A stretch of 42,500 nucleotides of DNA from Bacillota bacterium (GTDB lineage Bacteria; Actinomycetota; Aquicultoria; Aquicultorales; Aquicultoraceae), in assembly GCA_023511485.1 (NCBI GenBank), contig JAIMBH010000018.1, forward strand, positions 1 to 42,500, written 5' to 3'. The notes beneath the pieces are model-generated. The model was not told where the DNA came from. It was given only the letters and a program-made list of their open reading frames with translations, and did not search any database. Below, piece after piece: positions 22,293 through 30,134 of this stretch (position 1 is its first letter; each line of letters starts with the position of its first letter). A program made the position numbers and the translations under genes.

Positions 22293-22318
22293 AAAGCTGT
22301 GGCGTTTGGCACAGCTTT
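22293..22318 (+). terminator. Terminator-like hairpin after the DUF3048 gene
   Basis: AAAGCTGTG (22293-22301) pairs with CACAGCTTT (22310-22318), followed by TTCTTT. It ends the upstream transcript. A second stem, GGACTG-TTGGA-CAGTCC (22329-22345), lies in the leader of tRNA-Tyr. Confidence 0.75.
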
Positions 22319-22354
22319 TCTTTATGGGGGACTGTTGGACAGTCCTAAACTTAA

Positions 22355-22436
22355 GGAGGGATTCCCGAGCGGCCAAAGGGGACGGACTGTAAATCCGTTG
22401 GCGAAGCCTTCGAAGGTTCGAATCCTTCTCCCTCCA
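22355..22436 (+). tRNA. tRNA-Tyr (anticodon GTA)
   Basis: Class II tRNA of 82 bases with a long variable arm. Acceptor GGAGGGA pairs with TCCCTCC, discriminator A. The anticodon stem GGACT-GTA-AATCC gives GTA. The TTCGAAT T-loop is present. No CCA is encoded. It is followed 39 bases later by tRNA-Thr. Confidence 0.96.
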
Positions 22437-22475
22437 CAAAATTGCTCTTGAAGGCAATTTTAGATTTTTGCCCTC

Positions 22476-22549
22476 GCCTCCTTAGCTCAACCTGGCAGAG
22501 CACTCGACTTGTAATCGAGAGGTTACCGGTTCGATTCCGGTAGGAGGCT
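22476..22549 (+). tRNA. tRNA-Thr (anticodon TGT)
   Basis: 74 bases. Acceptor GCCTCCT pairs with AGGAGGC, discriminator T. The anticodon loop CGACT-TGT-AATCG gives TGT. The D-arm (TAGCTCAACCTGGCAGAG) and the T-arm (GGTTCGATTCC) are normal. No CCA is encoded. A terminator follows. Confidence 0.96.
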
Positions 22550-22557
22550 CCGCAGCA

Positions 22558-22575
22558 GGCCGCCTTTTGGCGGCC
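22558..22575 (+). terminator. Terminator of the tRNA unit
   Basis: GGCCGCC-TTTT-GGCGGCC is a perfect 7-bp GC stem, with TTTTT a few bases later. It lies nine bases after tRNA-Thr. Confidence 0.88.
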
Positions 22576-22918
22576 TTAACTTTTTCTAGAAGATACCAGC
22601 TCCACTACCTCAGAAATAGCATGAACATTAGCATGAATACCAATGCGAGCGCCTACTGGACAAGCTAGTAGATATCTGCTTCAATTAATGGGGCAATAAT
22701 TGAAGCATTGGTCACGGTAGTAAGAGTCGCAGCAGGTTTATGTCAGAGATTGAAGTCGGTTTGAAGCGTTTTGTAAAGTATATATGCTGTTTTTATCTCG
22801 CGATGCCTGATCCGGCAGCCAGCGGAAGAATCGCCGTTAGATATGCCAGAAAACTTCAGGCATCTGTAAAGGCAATTCACAGGTTCAGGCTGCAAAGCGA
22901 GACGGATAAAACAATCGC
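22576..22918. other. Intergenic region with one doubtful small ORF
   Basis: An open frame at 22740-22922 (+) would give 60 residues with a weak AGCAGG site. It has a Cys-Cys-Phe hydrophobic start and basic end, and no recognised family; it overlaps the convergent gene by four bases. I do not call it. The rest shows nothing clear. Confidence 0.4.
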
Positions 22919-23497
22919 TTAGTATAGCGCCTTACTGCTTGTTTGATTGCTGTACATCCCTAAGTAGCCACCCAGCACCGCGGCGCCTAAGGCGAGTACG
23001 GTCCAGAACGTAAACCATCCTATTTCTGATGCGGCAGATCTTGCAAATACACCTATGTTGATTCCAGCGGTTGTTATTGCCGCACCTGAAACGGCCGCTG
23101 CTATACCTAATCCAATCAGCAAGACCAACCCGACCAGGGCGAGCATAAGCGCCCAGACCATCAATCCATGCGCCATGCCTATTCCCCTTGTATCTACTGG
23201 CATTAACCTGCCGGCGGCGTATCCGCCGATAAATAGGGAGACGACTAGGCTTACTGCGGTCCAGATGCCTATAGCTGTGCTTGCTTGTCTTAAACCGGTT
23301 ATACTCGTAACCGGCATAGTTGCAAGAATTATAGCGACACCTACTGAGGTCAGCAGTATCTGCCCCGCAATTACAAGGATTACACCTGCCCAAATCGGGC
23401 CCCAGCGGACACGGTCGCGAAGCCTGGCTGCCTCAGGAATCGGTTCCCGTACCCCGGCTCTTTCCTCAAGATGTCTTTCCCTTCTTACTTCGGCCAT
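22919..23497 (-). CDS. Four-helix membrane protein, function unknown
   Basis: The protein has 192 residues from ATG 23495-23497. AAGAAGGG stands six bases before it, while the ATG at 23503 abuts the site with no spacing. A charged N-terminus with RRERHLEERA precedes RDRVRWGPIWAGVI, a phrase common to a broad family of four- to five-helix bacterial membrane proteins (TIGR04086/YrzE-like style). Four helices follow with Gly- and Ala-rich packing; the loop VDTRGIGMAHGLMVW is a typical conserved break. No enzymatic residues are evident. The function is unknown and the family name is tentative. Confidence 0.72.
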   Translation of the reverse strand: MAEVRRERHLEERAGVREPIPEAARLRDRVRWGPIWAGVILVIAGQILLTSVGVAIILATMPVTSITGLRQASTAIGIWTAVSLVVSLFIGGYAAGRLMPVDTRGIGMAHGLMVWALMLALVGLVLLIGLGIAAAVSGAAITTAGINIGVFARSAASEIGWFTFWTVLALGAAVLGGYLGMYSNQTSSKALY

Positions 23498-23753
23498 CTC
23501 CATCCCTTCTTCGCTGCAAAAACAAGGATATTTTTGTTGCTTTCTGAATACCCATGTACAGGATGCTTAATCGGGTATGAAAATAGCTTTTAGCATTGCC
23601 GTATCTTCTTGAAAAGACTACTTTTCATAACAGAGGGGGTAAACTGGGCTCTAAGTTATGTTATTATTATCTATGGTTTGCTACCTTTGCAAAAGGAATG
23701 TTCATTTCACGTTGTTGGCAGAATCAAGGGATTAAGGAATTGGTAAGAGGTAT

Positions 23754-25202
23754 ATGATCAATGCACCAATAAGAGCAGCACGGGACTTAGCCAAGGCAAT
23801 AATCATAGCTCTCCTACTTAGCTTATTGATTCCGGCTTGGGTTTTTGCATCCGACAGCTGGAGTCTTTATCAACACGATGCCAGGCATTCTGGTCAGAGT
23901 GATTTTAAGGGGCCGGGTAGTGCCAGCATTCTTTGGCTGGTAGCATTTGGCGCAACTGGGAAGCCGACGACACCCATTGCCGTCTCGGCAGACAGTAAGC
24001 TTTTCGTTGGCGTTGAGGTCAGCCCTCCAAAAGAATCCACCACAACGACTACTACTGAAAAGAAAGACGCCACAGGCCATTCAGGAGTATTTGCTTTTAG
24101 CAAGAATAAAAATGTTCTCTGGGTATCAAAAGCAAGCGGCAGGGTATCGGGCCCACTTGCTGTCGGCAAAGGGGTGGTCTATGCAGTTGTAAATACGGAC
24201 TTAGTCGCCCTTAATGAGAAGGATGGCTCAATTAAGTGGACGGTTCCTTTAGGCAACGAGTCATTGTGCGGAGTCATGCTGGATAAAGACGGCAACGTGT
24301 ACACCGCTACTCTTGAAGGCCGGACCTTATACGCAGTTACAGCCGGCGGCAGCGTTAAATGGAAGTACACTGCTGATGGGCAGATAGATAGCCCGCCCGC
24401 AGTCGGCGACGACGGGACAGTATATTTTACGGCGAAAGACCTAAGCCTTTATGCTGTTACACGGGAAGGCTCATTAAAATGGAAATTTAAAGTTACTGAG
24501 CCTGGTACCGATCAGCTAACCGCACCTGCTATTGGCGAGGATGGCACGGTGTATTTTGGAGGTAGCAGGGATGCAGGGTACTTGACCAAAGAAGATGCCG
24601 TAAAAGTTCAAAGGGAATACCTTTATGCCGTTGGATCTGATGGGAAGCTGAAATGGAGATACCAAACAAAAGGCAAGATGCTCACGATGCCCGCTATTGC
24701 GCGGGATGGGACCATTATATTTAGTACAACAAGCCTTAATTACACAGAGGAGCGGGATTTTATTCTTGGCAACTGTTATGTTCAGGCAATTAATCCGGAC
24801 GGCACAGAAAAGTGGGTTTTTGATACGGTTGACAATGCTATAACTATTCCTCCCATCATTGGAAGCGATGGCCGTGTTTACGTAAGTTCAACAGAAGGGG
24901 CAATGACTTGCATATCCAAACAGGGGATTATGATTTGGAGGGCGAAAGTTGGCGGAAGGGCCTCAATCGGCCCCAAAGGCATATTTTATATAACTGGCCC
25001 AACATCCATAGCTGCAGTTGCCGATAAGGAACTAACAAGGAGCCTGAACAAGGAAAAGAGTGCTGCTAGCACAAAGGGCAGCGGAACCTCTCCCGCCAAT
25101 TATTTATCCAATCTTGTCTATATTTTGCCTGTTGCTATAGCCCTTGGAATCGGATATCTGTTTAAGATCAGGCTTGGCACGCAAAAGGAAGACACAAAAT
25201 AG
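23754..25202 (+). CDS. Exported PQQ-type beta-propeller protein with C-terminal membrane anchor
   Basis: The protein has 482 residues. A signal sequence (about 1-32, ending VFASDSW) is followed by repeated blades of the PQQ-like pattern: GDDGTVYF, LYAVTREGSLKWKFKV, LYAVGSDGKLKWRY, AINPDGTEKWVF and others, about seven to eight blades. A Thr-rich insertion (STTTTTTEK) breaks the first blade. A membrane helix near the end (VYILPVAIALGIGYLF) anchors it. The typical enzyme PQQ-binding residues were not evident, so it is a structural or binding propeller like BamB rather than a dehydrogenase. The next gene, on the same strand after a 140-base gap, encodes a multihaem cytochrome, so it could be part of the same surface assembly. 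Confidence 0.82.
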   Translation: MINAPIRAARDLAKAIIIALLLSLLIPAWVFASDSWSLYQHDARHSGQSDFKGPGSASILWLVAFGATGKPTTPIAVSADSKLFVGVEVSPPKESTTTTTTEKKDATGHSGVFAFSKNKNVLWVSKASGRVSGPLAVGKGVVYAVVNTDLVALNEKDGSIKWTVPLGNESLCGVMLDKDGNVYTATLEGRTLYAVTAGGSVKWKYTADGQIDSPPAVGDDGTVYFTAKDLSLYAVTREGSLKWKFKVTEPGTDQLTAPAIGEDGTVYFGGSRDAGYLTKEDAVKVQREYLYAVGSDGKLKWRYQTKGKMLTMPAIARDGTIIFSTTSLNYTEERDFILGNCYVQAINPDGTEKWVFDTVDNAITIPPIIGSDGRVYVSSTEGAMTCISKQGIMIWRAKVGGRASIGPKGIFYITGPTSIAAVADKELTRSLNKEKSAASTKGSGTSPANYLSNLVYILPVAIALGIGYLFKIRLGTQKEDTK

Positions 25203-25342
25203 CCCACTTTTTATCCATAAATTACCATTTAACACCATTTACCTGCGTTTTGACCTAAATTATTGTCTTTTACCTGCCGATAAATAAAGGGATGAATCCT
25301 TGAAATTCGGATATCTATGGCTGGCGGCATATAGGGTATAGC

Positions 25343-26716
25343 ATGGTTAAGCGTATGCTTATAATAGCTGCCGTTATCAATTTATGCCTGACCACGATAT
25401 CATACGCAGCAAATATTGTTGCACAGAACACGCACAGCACGCAGACCGCCGATTTGATGACCTTCGGCAAATCTTCGCAGACAGAAAGTAAATCTTTAGA
25501 AAATGCTAAAGCAGACCTTAATGGAGTCTATGTTTCTGCACCTTCAAGGTGCAAGGAATGTCATAATATTGATAATATCGGCGGGTACAATACAATATCG
25601 GTAGTTGGAAACAGTGATGAAGCCTGCGACTGGTGTCACAGCGAAGGTGCGGCATCTATGTGTGCAGTCAGCCTGGACAACGACGACATGAGCATGGCCG
25701 AGCGCAGCGTAGGTCACAGCCGCGGGTTTGGTGTAGATACAGGTAAGTGGCAATCACCTGATGATACTTACCCAGCCTTTACACCCAAGTATTGGCGGGG
25801 TGGAATGTCCTGTCTGGATTGCCACCCTGCCCATAATTACAAGAACCAAACATTTAGTCATTCAGAAAAGATTACCCTGTTTTCCCGTGCACTTGATAGT
25901 AGCCCGAAGACGATTTTAAAGTTGAATCCAGACCGGGAGGTCGACAGGCGAACAGGGCTTGAGATTCCCGATAGCTACGAAGGAAATTACTCAAGTACGC
26001 TTCAGTATCCGACCAATACAATTTCGATAAATTGGGATAGCTATGAGTCGCTTCAGATAAGTTCCCCAGAGGAGCGGCTAAATGTGATAAATAGAATGTG
26101 CGTTGACTGCCATGATGGAAATGTTGGGCTGCATGATACTGTAAATCTTGTCTTTTCGGAGGATAGCGCGCTGCGCGGCAAATCCGGTCTTGACGCTTAT
26201 GTGAGGGCCAGCGCGCACGATGCACGGCCCGAGCGTTGCCAGAAAGAGACTATATTCGATCCGGAGGACGGGCTCAATCATGGACCGGATTGCAGGAGCT
26301 GCCATAGCGGAAGCAGTGACTGTGATATCTGCCATGCACTGTCAAAAATAAAGAAGGCAAGCGGTGTTGAAGGACTAATGGATGACTCTGATTCAGGCTC
26401 TGCTGGCTCGGGTAAGGCTGACTCAGGTAAGCAGAAGAATGCCATGGCTGACCTCAATGTTTCACCTGATTGTATAAGCCTAGGTATTTCCTGGCCCCAC
26501 CGCACGCTGGGATGGAAAATGCTAAAGGACGAGCTGTTTGGTATCGACTATGATGGTCGAGAAATCAGGGTCGGCCAACTCAGAAGGTTCTCAGTTGAGA
26601 AGGTATCGCTTACACCAAGTCCAGCGCAAGACCTCGACTCGGTTTGTCTTGATTGCCATAATTCAGCCGTATGGAATCCCGCCTCTAAAGAAACCTTCAT
26701 AAAAGGTCTCCCATAA
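25343..26716 (+). CDS. Exported seven-haem cytochrome c
   Basis: The protein has 457 residues. A signal peptide (about 1-22, ending SYA) leads to seven CxxCH haem-binding motifs: CKECH (70-74), CDWCH (95-99), CLDCH (157-161), CVDCH (253-257), CRSCH (317-321), CDICH (327-331) and CLDCH (435-439). A Ser/Gly/Asp-rich segment (347-366) separates the last haem region from the rest. No membrane helix or lipobox is seen after the signal, so it should be secreted or wall-bound. It probably carries electrons across the cell envelope. No cytochrome maturation genes are in the window. The haem count is read directly; the electron partner is unknown. Confidence 0.92.
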   Translation: MVKRMLIIAAVINLCLTTISYAANIVAQNTHSTQTADLMTFGKSSQTESKSLENAKADLNGVYVSAPSRCKECHNIDNIGGYNTISVVGNSDEACDWCHSEGAASMCAVSLDNDDMSMAERSVGHSRGFGVDTGKWQSPDDTYPAFTPKYWRGGMSCLDCHPAHNYKNQTFSHSEKITLFSRALDSSPKTILKLNPDREVDRRTGLEIPDSYEGNYSSTLQYPTNTISINWDSYESLQISSPEERLNVINRMCVDCHDGNVGLHDTVNLVFSEDSALRGKSGLDAYVRASAHDARPERCQKETIFDPEDGLNHGPDCRSCHSGSSDCDICHALSKIKKASGVEGLMDDSDSGSAGSGKADSGKQKNAMADLNVSPDCISLGISWPHRTLGWKMLKDELFGIDYDGREIRVGQLRRFSVEKVSLTPSPAQDLDSVCLDCHNSAVWNPASKETFIKGLP

Positions 26717-26858
26717 GGTTGTAAAAGATGCTCCTGCTAATTTTGCAAATAACTACCGGTTAAAACTCCGTTTACATCAAAATTAGTATGGGAACAAAAC
26801 CGAAAGCCATATCTGGCCGGTGGTCCTTCCTTTTATTAAATACATACAGGAGAGTGTC

Positions 26859-27806
26859 ATGCCTGAATTTGATATAGTTTCTATTGGAGAATGCATGGTG
26901 GAATTCTATAGCGATAAGTCTTTTGTAGAAGCCGACCTTTTCCATAAATCTTATGGAGGAGATACCTTGAATACCTTAGTGGCGGCATCGAGGTTGGGGT
27001 CTAGGACCGGCTACCTTACGAGAGTTGGGGAGGATGATTTTGCACCTTTCCTTCTTCAGGGATGGCTTAATGAAAGAATTGATTTATCCCTAGTAAAAAT
27101 TATCCCCGGATTAAAAAACGGTGTTTATTTTGTGTCGGCATTTGAGGGAGGCGGGTACGACTACGCATATTACAGCCAGGGCAGTGCTGCTTCGACCTTA
27201 TCGGTTGACGATATCGATACCGAGTATTTGGCTGCTGCAAGGTATCTTTTTATTACAGGGATAAGTCAGGGTATATCGAATAGCTGCAGGGATGCAGTTT
27301 TTGAAGCCTGCCGGCTGGTTAAAGAGAACAAAACCGGTGATGTATCATATGCACCTAATTTTAGAGCGCACCTTTGGTCAATAGAGGAGGCTAAAAAGGC
27401 TTTCCAGGAAGTCTTACCCTTTATTGACATTATATTTTTAGAACATCCTTTTGAGTCTGGTAAAATAGTGGGCATTGAAGACCCGGAAGAGCTCATAAGG
27501 GCACTCTGGCAGCAGGGTATCCGGGTTGTTGCATTAAACCTCGGCAGGGATGGACATATTATCGGCGAGAGGCACTCAGGAGTAATTGGCAAGGTCGAGG
27601 CGCTTAAGGTAGATAAGGTAGTAGATAAAACAGGTGCTGCTGATGCGTTTTGCGGAGCTTTTCTACACGGACTTGCCAGGGGCTTCGATATATTTCTGGC
27701 CGCACAGCTAGGGAGCATTATGGCGGGTTTAAAAATGACCGGTCGCGGATCGATTGCCTCAATGCCAGGCCATGATGATGTTTATCGGGTTTTTGAAGCT
27801 GCATAA
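26859..27806 (+). CDS. PfkB-family sugar kinase (2-keto-3-deoxygluconate kinase-like)
   Basis: The protein has 315 residues from ATG 26859, where AGGAGAG precedes it; a GTG upstream would add 13 residues. The N-terminal motif SIGECMVEF and YGGDTLNTLVAASRLG is typical of sugar kinases of this group. The second signature is DKTGAADAFCGAFLHGL, where the normal GAGDAF has Ala in place of Gly but keeps the catalytic Asp. It should phosphorylate a sugar acid or ribose-like sugar with ATP. No aldolase or sugar catabolic gene is adjacent, so the substrate cannot be named. Confidence 0.85.
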   Translation: MPEFDIVSIGECMVEFYSDKSFVEADLFHKSYGGDTLNTLVAASRLGSRTGYLTRVGEDDFAPFLLQGWLNERIDLSLVKIIPGLKNGVYFVSAFEGGGYDYAYYSQGSAASTLSVDDIDTEYLAAARYLFITGISQGISNSCRDAVFEACRLVKENKTGDVSYAPNFRAHLWSIEEAKKAFQEVLPFIDIIFLEHPFESGKIVGIEDPEELIRALWQQGIRVVALNLGRDGHIIGERHSGVIGKVEALKVDKVVDKTGAADAFCGAFLHGLARGFDIFLAAQLGSIMAGLKMTGRGSIASMPGHDDVYRVFEAA

Positions 27807-27896
27807 AAGATAATCCACCAGGGGCCATTCACCAAAGGCCAGGATTTTCTTGCCCGTGGGCGAAGCTCTGGGTTTTAGCTTCTGAACTTGTTCATC

Positions 27897-27925
27897 TTGA
27901 CAGGCAAGCCCTCGAAACGTATAAT
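27897..27925 (+). promoter_or_regulatory. Consensus sigma-70 promoter of the arsR-type gene
   Basis: TTGACA (27897-27902), exactly 17 bases, TATAAT (27920-27925). Both hexamers are perfect. Transcription would begin near 27932, just before the palindrome at 27938-27953. Confidence 0.9.
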
Positions 27926-27937
27926 ATTCCAATATAG

Positions 27938-27953
27938 GCATATGTACATATGC
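27938..27953. promoter_or_regulatory. Perfect 16-bp palindromic operator
   Basis: GCATATGTACATATGC is self-complementary. It starts about six bases after the expected transcription start and 15 bases before the arsR ATG at 27968. A bound repressor would block the promoter's initial transcript. ATATG...CATAT symmetry is common in operators of ArsR/SmtB metal sensors. Confidence 0.78.
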
Positions 27954-27967
27954 GTATAGGAGCAGGT

Positions 27968-28294
27968 ATGAGCACGAAAAATACAAGAACTCTATTCTTC
28001 CGGGCTATGTCCGATCCGACAAGACAAAAAATCTTGTCTTTGCTTGAAAAAAGAGAGAAGATGTGTGTTAGTGATCTTGTGCGCGGTTTGAGGGTTTCTC
28101 AGCCCACGGTGTCAAAACACCTGGCTATGCTGAGAAACGCGGACTTGGTGCTAGCGGAACGGGCAGGTCAGCAGGTGTATTATTCTATCAACGATCGTCA
28201 TATGAGAGAATGTTGTACGAGCTATTTCAGTATGTTTTCATGTTGCTCAGATCTTTTTAGTGGTTCAGATGTAGACGAACAATCTCTGGAGTAG
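27968..28294 (+). CDS. ArsR/SmtB-family regulator, cysteine-rich C-terminus
   Basis: The protein has 108 residues from ATG 27968; the longer frame from 27950 would start inside the operator. The winged helix runs FRAMSDPTRQKILSLLEKREKMCVSDLVRGLRVSQPTVSKHLAMLRNA (shown in part as MCVSDLV, RVSQPTVSKHLAML). The C-terminus carries CC at two places (RECCTSYFSMFSCCSDLF), and Cys in MCVSDLV, so it may sense a soft metal or thiol signal. A perfect promoter and palindrome precede it, indicating self-repression. No efflux gene follows; instead a possible 22-codon frame (28306-28374) stands behind a strong ribosome site. Confidence 0.9.
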   Translation: MSTKNTRTLFFRAMSDPTRQKILSLLEKREKMCVSDLVRGLRVSQPTVSKHLAMLRNADLVLAERAGQQVYYSINDRHMRECCTSYFSMFSCCSDLFSGSDVDEQSLE

Positions 28295-28305
28295 GAGGTG
28301 CCCCT

Positions 28306-28374
28306 TTGTTAAGAAAAAGATACATGCTGCGTGCTGTCGCGCATTGCTGCGAAGGTAAAAGAATGTGGTCCTGA
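28306..28374 (+). CDS. Possible 22-residue ORF after arsR
   Basis: AGGAGGTG (28294-28301) precedes TTG 28306, which opens 22 codons ending TGA 28372-28374. The peptide is basic and has a Cys-Cys pair. It may be a true small protein of the arsR transcript, or the remnant of a truncated efflux gene. The region after it up to 28438 is not coding. Confidence 0.3.
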   Translation: MLRKRYMLRAVAHCCEGKRMWS

Positions 28375-28438
28375 GCAAGACGTAAAAAGGCTCCAATTCC
28401 AATAGCTTTGCTTATAATTCAATAGATAGCAAACCGAT

Positions 28439-28479
28439 AAAGCGTTGGTTTAATGCCATGAGGTGTAAACCAACGCTTT
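28439..28479. terminator. Long perfect stem-loop before lemA
   Basis: AAAGCGTTGGTTTA (28439-28452) pairs perfectly over 14 bp with TAAACCAACGCTTT (28466-28479) around a 13-base loop. It is downstream of the arsR unit and 33 bases before the lemA ATG. It could end the former transcript or be a leader structure of the latter. Confidence 0.7.
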
Positions 28480-28512
28480 ATGTCGGCAAATATTATTAAG
28501 GGAGAGCGAAAG

Positions 28513-29085
28513 ATGAGAAAAGGCCTAATTGCCATTGGCGCAGTAGTATTAGTCTTAGTAGTCGTTGGCATTGTTATGGGTGGATATTATAACTCGTTTA
28601 TAAGTAAAAGCCGTGCGGTCGATAACCAATGGGCTCAGGTAGAGACCCAATACCAGCGAAGGTTTGATTTGATACCGAATCTTGTTGAGGCGACAAAAGG
28701 CACTCTAAAACAAGAACAAAAAGTGTTTGGTGAGATCGCCGACGCCCGGGCGCGCTATTCCGGGGCGTCGACACCTGCACAGAAGGTAGCCGCGGCGAAC
28801 CAGATGGAATCTGCACTATCTCGACTCCTGGTCATAGTAGAGAATTATCCACAGCTCAGGTCCAACGCGACAGTACAACAACTCATGGCTCAGATTGAGG
28901 GAACTGAAAATCGCATATCTGTTGAGCGCAGAAGATATAATGATGCTGCGACGGATTATAATACCAGCATCTCACGCTTTCCCGGTGTGGTGTTTGCCGG
29001 CATGTTTGGATTTAAGGAGAAACCTTTGTTTAAGAGCCAGACTGAAGCTGAGAAAGCCCCAAAGGTAGATCTGGGAAATAGTTAA
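28513..29085 (+). CDS. lemA: LemA family protein
   Basis: The protein has 190 residues. One N-terminal helix (about 3-25) is followed by the LemA pattern: YYNSFISKSRAVDNQWAQVE, the conserved QRRFDLIPNLVEATKG, then long helices with NQMESALSRLLVIVENYPQL, GTENRISVERRRYNDA and a final PGVVFAGMFGFK. It is anchored with its helical bundle outside the membrane. The ATG at 28513 has GGGAGAG before it; an in-frame start at 28480 lacks this. It ends directly before the TPM gene with no gap. LemA-TPM pairs are widespread, possibly in envelope stress or assembly. Confidence 0.92.
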   Translation: MRKGLIAIGAVVLVLVVVGIVMGGYYNSFISKSRAVDNQWAQVETQYQRRFDLIPNLVEATKGTLKQEQKVFGEIADARARYSGASTPAQKVAAANQMESALSRLLVIVENYPQLRSNATVQQLMAQIEGTENRISVERRRYNDAATDYNTSISRFPGVVFAGMFGFKEKPLFKSQTEAEKAPKVDLGNS

Positions 29086-30033
29086 ATGATTAGAAGTAAG
29101 AAACAGTTAATCATTATTGTCATAATTGCTCTTCTTTTCTTTATGGGTTGGTCAAGCGCTGCTAAAGCAGCGCTTGACCTGCCGCAGCCGTCCGGCTACG
29201 TCAATGACTTTGCCGGTATGCTTTCACAACAGACGAGAAGCAGTCTTGAGGATAAATTAAAGTCTTACGAGGCAAGGACGGGAAACGAAATAGCTGTAGT
29301 TACAGTACCTAATTTACAGGGAACGACTGTTGAGGATTTTGCAGTCCGGCTTTTTGAGAAGTGGGAGATTGGCAAGAAAGGGCAAGATAACGGTGTATTA
29401 TTTCTCGTAGCTAAGAATGAGCGCAAGATAAGGATTGAAGTTGGCTATGGCCTTGAGCCGGAGCTTACCGATGCCCAGGCCTATGATATTGTTACGAATA
29501 TAGTTTCACCCAGGTTTAAAGCTGGACAATTTGATGAGGGTTTTGTGTCTGGCGTTGATGCGATTATAGGGGTGCTGTCTGCAAATGGAGCAGTAACCGG
29601 GTCCGGGGGAACGGACGAAAACCCCGTTCATGTACCGGCACGTGACCTCGGTTGGCTCATGTACCTTGGAATCTTTTTGGTGCTTAGCGCTTTTCAATGG
29701 CTTGTTGCAGTTCTTGGGCGCACTAAAAGCTGGTGGCTTGGTGGCGTGCTGGGGGCAATCGTTGGCCTTCTGGTTATGGTCTTCTCAGTGGTGATAGGCG
29801 TGATATTAGTTGCCATCCTGACACCGCTTGGGCTTCTATTTGATTTTATTGTTTCTCGTGCTTATGAGGAGCATAAGAGACGGCAGCGCGAGGGGAGAGA
29901 AGATAGCCATATTCCCTGGTGGGCCGGCGGTGGATGGGGTCCCGGCGGCGGTTTTGGCGGCGGATCTAGCGGTGGTTTTGGCGGTTTCGGCGGCGGCAGA
30001 AGCGGCGGCGGCGGCGCCAGCGGTGGGTGGTAA
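29086..30033 (+). CDS. TPM-domain membrane protein with Gly-rich tail (YgcG-like)
   Basis: The protein has 315 residues. A signal-anchor (about 5-30) is followed by the TPM phosphatase-like domain: YVNDFAGMLSQQTRSSLEDKL, GNEIAVVTVPNLQGTTVEDFAVRLFEKWEIGKKGQDNGVLFL read in parts, and IRIEVGYGLEPELTDA. Two or three helices follow (about 190-265). The C-terminal 40 residues are almost only Gly, Phe and Ser, ending GGASGGW, a common end for this family. Start codon follows the lemA stop directly (TAA-ATG), so the genes are translationally coupled. A terminator stands after it, shared with the convergent EF-G gene. Confidence 0.9.
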   Translation: MIRSKKQLIIIVIIALLFFMGWSSAAKAALDLPQPSGYVNDFAGMLSQQTRSSLEDKLKSYEARTGNEIAVVTVPNLQGTTVEDFAVRLFEKWEIGKKGQDNGVLFLVAKNERKIRIEVGYGLEPELTDAQAYDIVTNIVSPRFKAGQFDEGFVSGVDAIIGVLSANGAVTGSGGTDENPVHVPARDLGWLMYLGIFLVLSAFQWLVAVLGRTKSWWLGGVLGAIVGLLVMVFSVVIGVILVAILTPLGLLFDFIVSRAYEEHKRRQREGREDSHIPWWAGGGWGPGGGFGGGSSGGFGGFGGGRSGGGGASGGW

Positions 30034-30079
30034 TAGATGGCAACATTAAGATATAGCTGTTAAAAAGTTAGCAGAAACA

Positions 30080-30110
30080 AAAAGAGTCGGTCACAGTGGC
30101 CGACTCTTTT
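30080..30110. terminator. Bidirectional terminator between the TPM and EF-G genes
   Basis: AAAAGAGTCGG (30080-30090) pairs with CCGACTCTTTT (30100-30110). T runs lie on both strands, which fits two convergent genes. Confidence 0.93.
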
Positions 30111-30134
30111 AGCATGTCTCTCCAGCTGCCAAAC

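Noticed and set aside
22278-22354. T-box or other riboswitch ahead of tRNA-Tyr
   Set aside because: No T-box sequence is present; the hairpins are an upstream terminator and a short leader stem.
22740-22922. 60-codon ORF
   Set aside because: Weak ribosome site, no recognised family and overlap with the convergent gene; left out as unproven.
23932-24192. Frames within the propeller gene in other phases
   Set aside because: They overlap a gene with a clear blade pattern and lack start signals.
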